Shown one piece after another: positions 1 to 6,659 of a stretch of DNA of 6,659 nucleotides. The stretch is taken from assembly GCA_022564535.1 (NCBI GenBank), contig JADFLD010000118.1, positions 1 to 6,659 of the forward strand, read 5' to 3'. This stretch comes from Gemmatimonadota bacterium (GTDB lineage: Bacteria; Gemmatimonadota; Gemmatimonadetes; Longimicrobiales; UBA6960). The notes below the pieces were generated by a model. It was not told the DNA's origin and ran no database searches. It saw nothing but the letters and a program-made list of their open reading frames with translations. The first letter of the stretch is position 1, and each line of letters starts with the position of its first letter. Both the position numbers and the translations under genes were made by a program.

Positions 1-1802
1 TCCGGGGCCTCGATCACCTCAAAGCCCATTCGCTCGAGAACGCTCGTGACGAGCAGCCGATCCTGAGCATCGTCGTCGACGACGAGTACAGGCCCGACAG
101 AGTCCGCGGTCTCGTCACGTATGGGAACGAGCCCCAACACCCGCTCGATCTCTTCGATCGTCGTTTCACCGTTTGCGACCCGCGCCAGACCGACCTCTGC
201 GAACGTGCGCATGCCGTCCGCCTGCGCAGCACGCAGCAGCTCGGCGTCGTTCGGGGACTTGGCGAGCACCGCCTTCATGGCCGGTGTCACGACCAGTACC
301 TCGGGGATGGGGATCTGGTGCAGAAAGCCGGTTCCTGCGCAAGCTCGGCACCCGACAGCGCGCTTGACCGGAGAAACGCCGAGTACCTTGGCTAGTTTGG
401 CTTCACGCGACTTCGCGTCCTTCACCGGGTCGAACGGTCGCTTGCACTTCTCGCATAGTTTGCGGACCAGTCGGAGCGAGACGACCGCGTACAGCGATTC
501 CGCCAGACGGCCTGGCGCGAGCCCCAAGTCGATCAGTCGCCGAATGCCGGACACCGCGTCCGACGTATGCACGGTCGCGAGAACCTTCCGCCCGGTCATC
601 GCTGTGCGCAGCACGATGCGCGCTGTCGCCAGGTCGCGAATCTCCCCAGCGTGAATCACGTCAGGACTGCGATCGAGCAACTCTTGGAGCGTTTCGGCGA
701 AGGTGAGACCGGTCGAGGGATCGTACCGGATCTGTGTGACCCCTGGGACGATGAGCTCGGGTCGCCCCTCGATGGATATGACGCTTTGACCATCGAGCGA
801 GTGCAGCGCCGCGTAGATGAAGCTCGTCGTTCCCGACCTGGCCGGACCCGTTACGAGCACGAGCCCCTCCCTCTTGGCGAGCACGGCCTGGATCTTCTGG
901 CGCTCCAGTCCGTCGAAGTTGAGGTCGTCCAGCGTCGGGACCTTGTCGGGACTCACCAAGCGAATCCAGACGAGCTCACCGTCGGGGGTCGGAGAGGTGA
1001 GGAGGTGAGCCTGCTTCTGGAGTTCGGGGCTGATATAGACAGGGAAGCCGTCGTCCGGATCGGTTCCAGGCTGGTCGAACGCGACGTGCTTGAGGCGTGC
1101 CACGAGTCGGTTGTGCGCCGTGGTCGGGAGGTCGACGACGTGTTGGAGCACGCCGTCGATTCGATAGCGGACCCGACCCTGTTGTGCCCCCGGCTCGATG
1201 TGGATCTCCGTCGCGCGGTAGCGGAGGCCCTGCTGGAGCACGACGTCCGCGAGCTTCATCACCGCGGGATCCTCGAGCTCGAAACTCGTAAAGAGCCCCT
1301 TCCCCTGACTCGTGACGATCTGGAAGTCGGTCTCCGCCACCTGAGCCACCAGGGTCTGTAGGGCGTTCTTGGGCGCGCGCGCTGGCGCGTAGGCCCGCTC
1401 GAGTGCTTGCGGGAGCACCGTGGGGCTCACCATCAGGAATACGGGCTCCCGACTCGAGTGCGCTACGATCTCTTTGTGGGCCGCTCGATGGGTCGGATCC
1501 GAGGTAGCGACGACGATGGACGTGTCGGTCGAGCTCAACGCGAGAATCCCATAGCGCCGGGCCACGGACTCAGGAAGCAACTTCACTGCCTGCGGATCGT
1601 AGATCGAAAGGTCGGCGACACCGATACGGAAGTGGCCGGCTGCACGCTGCGTGAATTTGTCATCCGAAAGCTGGCACGCACGCGCTACCTCTGGCCACGC
1701 TTTCCGAATCGCCGTGATGTCCGGTCGGCGCGGCAGGGCGAGGTCCAGGCCCGAGTGCCCAGCGACGTCCTTGAGCCAGTGGTTCGGCGAGGATGAACTC
1801 AT
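1..1802 (-). CDS. GspE/PilB-family assembly ATPase with degenerate Walker A and C-terminal receiver domain (partial, 3' end outside window)
   Basis: The family comprises cytoplasmic hexameric ATPases that power type IV pilus assembly or type II secretion. I translated 600 codons from the ATG at 1802; the frame stays open to the left edge. Residues about 55-140 resemble the MshEN/T2SSE N-terminal domain (LLPESVARRYGILAL; SDPTH). Residues 197-217 match the family's ASDIHIEP...VRYRIDG stretch, here ATEIHIEP and RVRYRIDG. Walker A (319-326) reads GPARSGTT, with threonine 325 where the family has the phosphate-binding lysine. Walker B is intact (SPDVIHAGEIRD, Glu387), as are the His-box (TVHTSDA, 410-416) and the zinc-type tetracysteine motif (Cys450, 453, 485, 488). 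Residues about 240-281 lack the usual ERRLPQDGR and RVST-like motifs. From about residue 570, PVLVVDDDAQDR begins a response-regulator receiver domain, cut by the window edge. No good ribosome binding site precedes the ATG, so the start is only probable. Family membership is sure. Whether the protein hydrolyses ATP, and which machine it serves, is not. Confidence 0.9.
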   Translation of the reverse strand, partial: MSSSSPNHWLKDVAGHSGLDLALPRRPDITAIRKAWPEVARACQLSDDKFTQRAAGHFRIGVADLSIYDPQAVKLLPESVARRYGILALSSTDTSIVVATSDPTHRAAHKEIVAHSSREPVFLMVSPTVLPQALERAYAPARAPKNALQTLVAQVAETDFQIVTSQGKGLFTSFELEDPAVMKLADVVLQQGLRYRATEIHIEPGAQQGRVRYRIDGVLQHVVDLPTTAHNRLVARLKHVAFDQPGTDPDDGFPVYISPELQKQAHLLTSPTPDGELVWIRLVSPDKVPTLDDLNFDGLERQKIQAVLAKREGLVLVTGPARSGTTSFIYAALHSLDGQSVISIEGRPELIVPGVTQIRYDPSTGLTFAETLQELLDRSPDVIHAGEIRDLATARIVLRTAMTGRKVLATVHTSDAVSGIRRLIDLGLAPGRLAESLYAVVSLRLVRKLCEKCKRPFDPVKDAKSREAKLAKVLGVSPVKRAVGCRACAGTGFLHQIPIPEVLVVTPAMKAVLAKSPNDAELLRAAQADGMRTFAEVGLARVANGETTIEEIERVLGLVPIRDETADSVGPVLVVDDDAQDRLLVTSVLERMGFEVIEAP

Positions 1803-2201
1803 GAGCGGTTTCGAAGGAGGTGCCGGAAAGCCATAGTGCGACAGAGGCGAAAGATAGTGGGGTCGGCCCGGGGGGCCATGGCTCGAGCGGCCCTTCGACC
1901 TTCAAGTGGTTGGAAGGGGCCGTTCCTGTGCTCACTTCTGCCTCAGGTCGAGCCTCCACGATTCCCGGACGTAGGCGAACGTGAACCCCTGGCGACAGAG
2001 ATTTCTGAACGACACCAGCGGCATGCGCGGAAGCGGGGGCTCGATCCTCGAGCCATTTCGACGCCGTCGTGGGACGGGGCCCGGGCGCAAGCGTGACACC
2101 GATGGACTCGAGAACCCTACAAATGGCGCCGGATGGTCGCTTCGGCCGAGCCCGGAGGTGCAAGGTGTAAACAGCCTCTTTGAAGGGGAATCAAGCGCAC
2201 C
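1803..2201. other. 399-base intergenic region without a supported gene
   Basis: This stretch lies between the permease stop codon and the start of the ATPase gene, both on the minus strand, so it should hold the permease terminator and the ATPase promoter. Open frames here are proline- and arginine-rich, show no recognisable domain and look like chance frames of GC-rich DNA. I found one compact hairpin, GGCTCGA-TCC-TCGAGCC (2038-2054), with no T-run on either side. There is also a 10-base inverted pair, ATGGCTCGAG (1878-1887) and CTCGAGCCAT (2047-2056). On the minus strand a TTTACA hexamer (about 2165-2170) resembles a -35 box but has no matching -10 at standard spacing. I cannot assign a terminator or promoter with confidence. 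Confidence 0.6.
2038..2054. repeat. Short perfect hairpin in intergenic region
   Basis: GGCTCGA and TCGAGCC form a perfect 7-base-pair stem around a TCC loop. It is symmetrical, so either strand could fold. No uridine tract follows on the minus strand (CCCCGCTTCC follows), so it is not a standard intrinsic terminator. It lies about 150 bases past the permease stop codon and could still act in 3'-end processing, or be chance. Confidence 0.35.
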
Positions 2202-4628
2202 TTAGTCGGGCCGGAGCGCCTCCACCAGCTCGACTCTCGTGGCCCGTCGCGCGGGCACTAGACACGCCAGAAGGCCCGCGAGGCCCAAGGTGACGATGAT
2301 CGCCGCGTACACGAACGGGTCGGAGGGCTCGACCTCGAAGAAGACCACGGCCAGGGGCTGGGCCATTGCGGCGCCCATGGCGAGTCCGATTACGGCCCCT
2401 ATACCGAGCTGTTTCATCCCCTTTCCGAGTACCAGCCCGAACACGTTGCGGGTTCCGGCACCCATTGCCATCCGGATACCCATCTCCTGTTTGCGGCGGC
2501 TGACGGAAAACGCCATTACGCCGTAGAGCCCGACCGCGGCGAGGAAGAGGGCCGTGGCCCCGAAGATCGTGAAGAGCGATCCGAAGAGCGTGAATATCCA
2601 CGTCGTGGTTTCCACGGACTGGTCCATCGTCCGCACCCAGTATAGCGGCAGGTTCGGATCGATTCTCTGCACTGCGGCTCGGGCCGAGTTGGCGAAGTTG
2701 CCGGGTGCGCTGCGCGTCTTTACCGCCAGGCTGACAAACCTGACGGCTGTGGCCTGAGCGAGCGGGATGAAGAACTGGTCGGCGAGGAGGCCGCTCCCCG
2801 CGAAACCCTGACCGCCGACATAGATGTCGGGCACGAGGCCGACGACGGTTAGCCAGGGGCCGTCCTGACCCATGCGGAACCGCTGCTCGATGGGAGATTC
2901 CGCGCCGAAGTGCTTCGAAGCGAAACTCTCGTTGACGATCGCGGTCGCCACGGCGCCCTCACGATCCGCTTCCGTGAAGTCGCGGCCCTCGGACAGGCCC
3001 ACGGACAGGGTCTCGAGGTAGCCGGGTGTGATGGTCGTGAAATTCGAAAGAGGTTGGTCGCGAAGTTCCGGATAGGCGACGCCCTCCAGCGCGATTCGCA
3101 CCGTCCCGGATCCCAGGGCCGGGAGCGTCTGGGTCAGGCCTGCAGCCACCACGTCCGGTTCGGATCGAAGTTCCTCGAGGAGTCGGTCGAAGAAGCGTAG
3201 CCGACTCTGGTCGTCGGGGTAGTCGGCTTCGAAGAGGCCCACGCGAGCCGTGAAGACCTGATCTCCCTCGAAACCCATGTCGAGCTGGTTCACGTTGATT
3301 ACGCTCTTGACCATCATGCCGGCGGCGACCAGAAGGGCGCATGAGAGCGCGATCTCACCGATCACGAGCACGCTGCTGATCCGGCCCATCCGGAAGCTGG
3401 ATGAGCCACGGCTTTCGTCCTGCAGGATCTCGTGGATTTTCCCTCCGGAGGCGCGGATCGCGGGCACCGTTCCGGCGGCGACGCATGCGAACGCCGTGAT
3501 CGCGAGCGTGAAGAGGAGTGCCGGGCCGTCGAGGCGAATATCGATCCAGTAGGGCTTCTGGATGTCGAGGATGGACGCGTTGAATACCTCCACGCCGATC
3601 CAAGCCATGGCGACGCCCGCGAGACCTCCGACGATGGCCAGCATCGCCGCTTCCATCATCAGTTGCCGAATCAGGCGGTTGCGGTCGGCGCCCAAAGCCG
3701 ACCGAACCGCGATCTCGCGCGAGCGAACGGCTGCGCGAGCCAGGAGCAGATTCGCCACGTTGAAGCACGCGATCAGCAGGACGCCGAACACCGCAATCAG
3801 CATGATCCAGAGTACGGCCACGATCTCGGGTGGCATGACCTGGTCTTCGTAGGTCTGCACCCAGACGCCGACTCCCTCGTTGGTCTCCGGGTATGCCTCG
3901 GCGATTCTGTTCGCAATGCCGCGCATCTGCGTATCGGCCTGCTCGAGCGAGACGCCCTCGAGAAGGCGACCGACGACTTGCACGTTGTTCGCCCCGCGCA
4001 CTGCGGCAACCGGATCGATCCCCAAGGGGAGCCACACGTTCTCCTCGAACGGGAAGTGGAAACCCTCGGGCATGACGCCGACCACGGTCGCTCGCACGGA
4101 GTTCACCCGGATTCCAAGTCCAATGATGTCCGGTGCGCCTGCGTAGCGATTCTGCCAGACGTCGTATCCCAGAATTACGACCTGTTCACCCTGTCCGGCG
4201 TCCTCCTGAGCGTTGAAGACACGACCCATAATGGGAACGCCGTCGACCTGCTCGAAGAGATTGGCCGATACGCGTGCGCCGACGTACCGCTCTGGGGGTG
4301 CCCCCTCGTCGGCCAGATTGATCGTATTTCCTTGCAGGAACCCCGCGAGGCCACGGAAGGAAGTCTGTCGCTCCCGCCAGTCGAGCAGGTCCAGGATCGG
4401 GACGCTACCGCCGCGGCTGCCTTGCGACGGAATGTCTTGCGACAGCGAGATCAGCGGTGTCCCCCGATCGAAGTCGAGGCCCCGCAGGATCGACCCGTAT
4501 ACGACGCTGAACGTGTGCGTCGTCAGGCCTACGCCCAGAGCAATCGTCAGCGTAGCGACGATCGTCAGTCCGGGTGTTTTCCAGAGCATGCGGACGCCGT
4601 AGCGCACGTCCGTGATGAAGGAGTCCAC
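2202..4628 (-). CDS. ADOP-type orphan ABC permease (MacB/FtsX duplicated permease)
   Basis: This complete 808-residue membrane protein has the layout of the ADOP (acidobacterial duplicated orphan permease) family: two copies of a periplasmic MacB-core domain plus an FtsX-type membrane domain. The N-terminus (DVRYGVRMLWKTPGLTIVA) is a family signature. Predicted membrane segments lie near residues 21-45, 270-295, 328-348, 370-391, 418-440, 680-708, 741-763 and 772-793. Periplasmic domains fill about 50-268 and 445-675. Each half carries the cytoplasmic motif thought to contact the ATPase: REIAVRSALGADRNRL (304-319) and QEMGIRMAMGAGTRN (714-728). It ends in the typical VPARRATRVELVEALRPD. The MacB-like family couples cytoplasmic ATP hydrolysis to work in the periplasm, such as efflux or lipoprotein handling; the substrate here is unknown. 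The start is GTG, with only a weak GAG upstream, and is chosen because the N-terminus aligns with the family pattern. No ATPase gene lies in the window. The NTF2-like lipoprotein gene is 120 bases upstream on the same strand. Confidence 0.94.
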   Translation of the reverse strand: MDSFITDVRYGVRMLWKTPGLTIVATLTIALGVGLTTHTFSVVYGSILRGLDFDRGTPLISLSQDIPSQGSRGGSVPILDLLDWRERQTSFRGLAGFLQGNTINLADEGAPPERYVGARVSANLFEQVDGVPIMGRVFNAQEDAGQGEQVVILGYDVWQNRYAGAPDIIGLGIRVNSVRATVVGVMPEGFHFPFEENVWLPLGIDPVAAVRGANNVQVVGRLLEGVSLEQADTQMRGIANRIAEAYPETNEGVGVWVQTYEDQVMPPEIVAVLWIMLIAVFGVLLIACFNVANLLLARAAVRSREIAVRSALGADRNRLIRQLMMEAAMLAIVGGLAGVAMAWIGVEVFNASILDIQKPYWIDIRLDGPALLFTLAITAFACVAAGTVPAIRASGGKIHEILQDESRGSSSFRMGRISSVLVIGEIALSCALLVAAGMMVKSVINVNQLDMGFEGDQVFTARVGLFEADYPDDQSRLRFFDRLLEELRSEPDVVAAGLTQTLPALGSGTVRIALEGVAYPELRDQPLSNFTTITPGYLETLSVGLSEGRDFTEADREGAVATAIVNESFASKHFGAESPIEQRFRMGQDGPWLTVVGLVPDIYVGGQGFAGSGLLADQFFIPLAQATAVRFVSLAVKTRSAPGNFANSARAAVQRIDPNLPLYWVRTMDQSVETTTWIFTLFGSLFTIFGATALFLAAVGLYGVMAFSVSRRKQEMGIRMAMGAGTRNVFGLVLGKGMKQLGIGAVIGLAMGAAMAQPLAVVFFEVEPSDPFVYAAIIVTLGLAGLLACLVPARRATRVELVEALRPD

Positions 4629-4645
4629 AGAGTGTCTCGATGTGC

Positions 4646-4716
4646 GGGGGGTTCCAACGAAAAGGGTTGCCGGACCCTACGATGGGTCCGAAGCGGGGTT
4701 TCAGGGAGAACCCCCC
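4646..4716 (-). promoter_or_regulatory. Nested inverted repeats in the leader of the permease gene
   Basis: In the gap between the lipoprotein stop and the permease start, GGGGGGTTC (4646-4654) and GAACCCCCC (4708-4716) form a perfect 9-base inverted repeat. It encloses a perfect 7-base-pair hairpin, CGGACCC (4671-4677) with GGGTCCG (4684-4690) around a 6-base loop. The right outer arm can instead pair locally with GGGGTT (4695-4700 with 4709-4714), so two folds compete. The left arm ends about 17 bases upstream of the permease GTG. Read as minus-strand RNA, this could be an attenuator-like leader or a site limiting read-through from the lipoprotein gene. There is no canonical terminator U-tract; only CCCTTTTCG follows the inner hairpin. 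The repeats are seen directly; any function is inferred. Confidence 0.35.
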
Positions 4717-4748
4717 GATCGTGACGAACGACGGCCACGCTTCGTGGA

Positions 4749-5294
4749 TCAGCCGGTCGGCGGTCCCTCCGGGTGCAGCGCGCAAGCCGGCGGTTGCAAG
4801 CGTGTCCACGACAGCGCGACGATCTTCCAGCCCTCGTCGGTGTGCAGCAGGGTCGCCGAGTCGACGCCGCAGTGGCTGAATGTCGTGCCCGAGTAGAAGT
4901 CGTAGGGCGTCCAGATGGTGGCGAGCGATCCGCTTACGACGACGACCGGGTCCCACATCCTCTCGATCAGGCGCACGTCACTCGTCGAGATGCGCGTCGC
5001 CAGTGCGTCGACCGTTGCGCTCCCAAAGGTGGTCTGGCCGTCGCGGGTTTCCGTCGAGTGCATTACGACTGACGGGTCCAGGACGGACCTCAAGAGGTCC
5101 GCGTCTCCGGCCTCGAGCGCGTCGAAGAGCCGTTGCAGCGCCGCTACGGCCTCCGTCCTCTGCTGCGTCGTGGGCGCGTAGGCTTCGAGCGGACTCGCGG
5201 GCGGCGCAGTCGTCTGCACGGATCCTACGGTATCGGTGTCGGAACAGGCGGCCAAGGCGAGCGCGGCAGTCACGGCAACGGATAGGCGCTTCAT
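4749..5294 (-). CDS. NTF2-like (SnoaL/DUF4440-type) lipoprotein
   Basis: This 181-residue protein begins MKRLSVAVTAALALAAC, a lipoprotein signal peptide with lipobox LAAC and lipidated Cys17. Ser18 follows, which favours the outer membrane in typical diderm sorting. A linker rich in Thr, Pro and Ser leads to a single NTF2-like domain (about 45-168). It opens with an amphipathic helix (VAALQRLFDALEAGDADLLRSVL), passes a strand with VVMHSTE, and ends with the family's C-terminal hallmark strands ATIWTPYDFYSGTTFSHCGVD and GWKIVALSWTR. Such folds may be enzymes or ligand-binding modules; no catalytic set is recognisable, so the function is unknown. The frame extends 18 codons further upstream, but I chose the internal ATG because it gives a clean signal peptide and has AGAGGA 9 bases before it. 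The permease gene follows on the same strand after 120 bases, possibly in one transcript. Cys142 and Cys171 could form a disulfide. Confidence 0.85.
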   Translation of the reverse strand: MKRLSVAVTAALALAACSDTDTVGSVQTTAPPASPLEAYAPTTQQRTEAVAALQRLFDALEAGDADLLRSVLDPSVVMHSTETRDGQTTFGSATVDALATRISTSDVRLIERMWDPVVVVSGSLATIWTPYDFYSGTTFSHCGVDSATLLHTDEGWKIVALSWTRLQPPACALHPEGPPTG

Positions 5295-5512
5295 CGGGGT
5301 CGGTCCTCTATGATTCGGGTGAGCGGACGGCCGAACGTATCGATCCAACCGGCCCGACGCTTGGTCCTACACCTCGTTGCTGTCCCGCGTCCCGCCCTCT
5401 GCCTTCATGCGGGAATGTGTGCAAGATCTGGGCGCCGTCACGTCCTCGATGACCACAAGGTCAACACAGTCGGGGGCCCCTAGGCCGGCCGATTCGCAAC
5501 GGGGGTACTCTG
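5295..5512. other. Divergent intergenic region between lipoprotein and DUF4139 genes
   Basis: These 218 bases separate two divergently transcribed genes and should contain promoters for both. On the minus strand TTGACC (near 5455-5460) matches a -35 box well, but no acceptable -10 follows at 16-18 bases. On the plus strand I found no convincing promoter pair. Short frames crossing the region have no recognisable product. A run of five G (5501-5505), 7 bases before the ATG at 5513, is the best candidate ribosome binding site for the DUF4139 gene. Confidence 0.5.
5304..5309 (-). promoter_or_regulatory. Ribosome binding site that sets the lipoprotein start
   Basis: On the minus strand AGAGGA lies 9 bases upstream of the ATG at 5294. 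It supports starting at the MKRLS methionine over the longer frame that begins at 5348, whose added residues (about MDRYVRPSAHPNHRGPTP) would mask the signal peptide. Confidence 0.6.
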
Positions 5513-6659
5513 ATGAAACGTCTGCTCGTCCTCGCAGTCCCACTGACGGTCGCCGCCCTCTCCTCGGGTTCGCCATCTGCCGCGGCCAGGCCGAATGACT
5601 CGGAGGTGGAGACCCTCGAGGCCGTCACGGTCGAGGCGACCCGGGTCTTCCAGGAAGCGCCTCGGCTACGTTCGACGTCTGAGCAACGTGACGCCGTGGC
5701 GATCACGGTGTACAACCAGAACTTCGGGCTCGTGCGGGAGATCCGAACGCTCGATCTTACCCGAGGCCTCGTGAGCCTAGAGTACGCGGACGTGGCGTCG
5801 GGCATCCAGCCGGAGACGGTTCATATCCAACCCTTGGGCGGCCGCCCTCTCCAAGTGCTCGAGCAAAATTATCAGTACGACCTGCTCAGCCCCCAGAAGC
5901 TGCTCGAGAAGTACGTCGGCCGCGTCGTAAACGTATACCGGACCAACCCGCTGACTGGAGTAGACGAGGCGGTCGAGGCAGAGGTGTTGTCGGTCAACGG
6001 AGGCACGATCCTCCGGATCGGTGGCGAGATCACCTTCAACTATCCGGGCCGGTTCGGCTTTCCCGAGGTCCCGGACAACCTGATTTCCGAGCCGACGCTG
6101 CTCTGGCGCCTGAACGCGCCCGGTGGGCGTCAACAGGTCGAGGTCACGTACCTCACGAACGGCCTGAACTGGAAGTCTGACTACGTCATGGTCCTCAACG
6201 AGGACGACGACGCCGCATCGTTGACTGGCTGGGTCACGCTGACCAACGAGAGCGGAACGACCTTCAGGAACGCCCGACTCCAGCTCGTGGCTGGCGACGT
6301 TCGCAGGGTTTCGGGCGGTGTGCGTCCTGAGTCGAGGCGCATGATGATGCTCGACGCGATGGTGGTTCAGGAAGGCGCCGGATTCACAGAGGACGCGTTC
6401 TTCGAGTATCACATCTACACGTTGGGCCGACCCGCCGACCTCATGAACAACGAGCAGAAGCAGGTCATGCTGCTCGAGTCCGACGCCTTCGGTGTGGAAA
6501 AGCGGCTCATCTTCCACGGGGCGACGCACTACTATCGCGGTCAGTATGGTCAGGTCACGTCGAATCAGAAGGTGGGTGTCTACCTGGACTTCGAAAACAG
6601 TGAAGTCAACGGTTTGGGGATGCCGCGTCCGAGGGGCACCATCCGCGTGTACAAGCGCG
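5513..6659 (+). CDS. Secreted DUF4139 domain-containing protein (partial, 3' end outside window)
   Basis: The frame is open from the ATG at 5513 to the right edge, giving 382 codons. The protein starts with a signal peptide (MKRLLVLAVPLTVAALSS) and a probable cleavage site near SAAA, so it should be periplasmic or surface-exposed. Residues 63-135 match the family's N-terminal part (AITVYNQNFGLVREIRTLDL; SGIQPETVHIQPL; VLEQNYQYDLLSPQKLLEKY). Residues about 208-382 are the DUF4139 core, with VEVTYLTNGLNWKSDYVMVL, GWVTLTNESGTTFRNARLQL, AFFEYHIYTLGRP and VGVYLDFENSEVNGLGMPRP. The fold is beta-rich and its function is not known; no catalytic residues are evident. Before the first family strand a short segment (34-44) reads TLEAVTVEATR. 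The family is usually about 450-500 residues, so roughly the last fifth is missing here. It is divergent from the lipoprotein gene, with 218 bases between the two starts. Family assignment is firm from several conserved blocks; the role is unassigned. Confidence 0.91.
   Translation, partial: MKRLLVLAVPLTVAALSSGSPSAAARPNDSEVETLEAVTVEATRVFQEAPRLRSTSEQRDAVAITVYNQNFGLVREIRTLDLTRGLVSLEYADVASGIQPETVHIQPLGGRPLQVLEQNYQYDLLSPQKLLEKYVGRVVNVYRTNPLTGVDEAVEAEVLSVNGGTILRIGGEITFNYPGRFGFPEVPDNLISEPTLLWRLNAPGGRQQVEVTYLTNGLNWKSDYVMVLNEDDDAASLTGWVTLTNESGTTFRNARLQLVAGDVRRVSGGVRPESRRMMMLDAMVVQEGAGFTEDAFFEYHIYTLGRPADLMNNEQKQVMLLESDAFGVEKRLIFHGATHYYRGQYGQVTSNQKVGVYLDFENSEVNGLGMPRPRGTIRVYKR

Noticed and set aside
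567..1361. A 264-codon plus-strand open frame
   Set aside because: It is antisense to the GspE/PilB-like gene, whose motifs are unmistakable. The translated product is low-complexity in Arg, Glu, Leu and Val with no family signature.
1..1802. The possibility that the ATPase-like gene is a pseudogene because its Walker A is degenerate
   Set aside because: The reading frame has no stop or frameshift over 600 codons and the other motifs (GEIRD, TVHTSDA, four cysteines) are preserved, which argues for a maintained protein.
1814..1820. AAGGAGG on the plus strand resembling a strong ribosome binding site
   Set aside because: The nearest usable start (GTG at 1836) is 15 bases away, too far, and the frame after it encodes nothing recognisable.
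2038..2054. Intrinsic terminator for the permease gene
   Set aside because: The stem is good, but no T-run follows on the minus strand and it is about 150 bases past the stop codon.
1660..2163. A 167-codon minus-strand frame overlapping the start of the ATPase gene
   Set aside because: It begins with TTG, is rich in Pro, Ala and Arg without a recognisable domain, and overlaps the first 47 codons of the ATPase in another frame.
3432..4724. A 430-codon open frame on the plus strand opposite the permease gene
   Set aside because: It lies antisense to a clearly recognised, full-length ADOP permease and its translation (rich in Arg, Asp and His) has no recognisable domain. Long antisense frames are expected in high-GC coding DNA.
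5777..6529. A 250-codon minus-strand open frame
   Set aside because: It is antisense to the DUF4139 coding region, which shows several conserved blocks; the shadow translation has no domain.

Overview
The window is about 6.7 kb of high-GC DNA with four recognisable protein-coding genes. Two are cut by the window edges. I see no RNA gene, CRISPR array, insertion sequence or phage feature. The combination of an orphan ADOP-type (duplicated FtsX) permease, a small NTF2-like lipoprotein and a secreted DUF4139 protein, with this base composition, suggests a Gemmatimonadota or perhaps Acidobacteriota chromosome. That assignment is inferred from gene families, not from a marker gene.

Layout, left to right. 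Bases 1802 to 1 (minus strand) encode a GspE/PilB-type assembly ATPase that continues into a C-terminal response-regulator receiver domain and runs off the left edge. Bases 1803-2201 contain no gene I can support. Bases 4628-2202 (minus) encode an 808-residue ADOP/MacB-like permease. A 120-base gap (4629-4748) with nested inverted repeats separates it from the lipoprotein gene at 5294-4749 (minus). Bases 5295-5512 are a divergent intergenic region. From 5513 (plus) a DUF4139-family secreted protein runs off the right edge.

The lipoprotein and permease genes share a strand and could be co-transcribed, but the gap and its inverted repeats leave room for separate control. The ATPase gene lies 399 bases beyond the permease stop, so I do not treat it as part of the same operon. 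No partner genes of a type IV pilus, a type II secretion system or an ABC ATPase lie inside the window.

The most notable feature is the GspE/PilB-like protein. Its Walker A lysine is replaced by threonine, its middle region has lost usual family motifs, and it is fused to a receiver domain. Its Walker B, His-box and tetracysteine motifs are kept. This looks like a divergent and possibly regulatory member of the assembly-ATPase family, not a standard pilus motor. Everything else in the window is fairly ordinary for its likely phylum.
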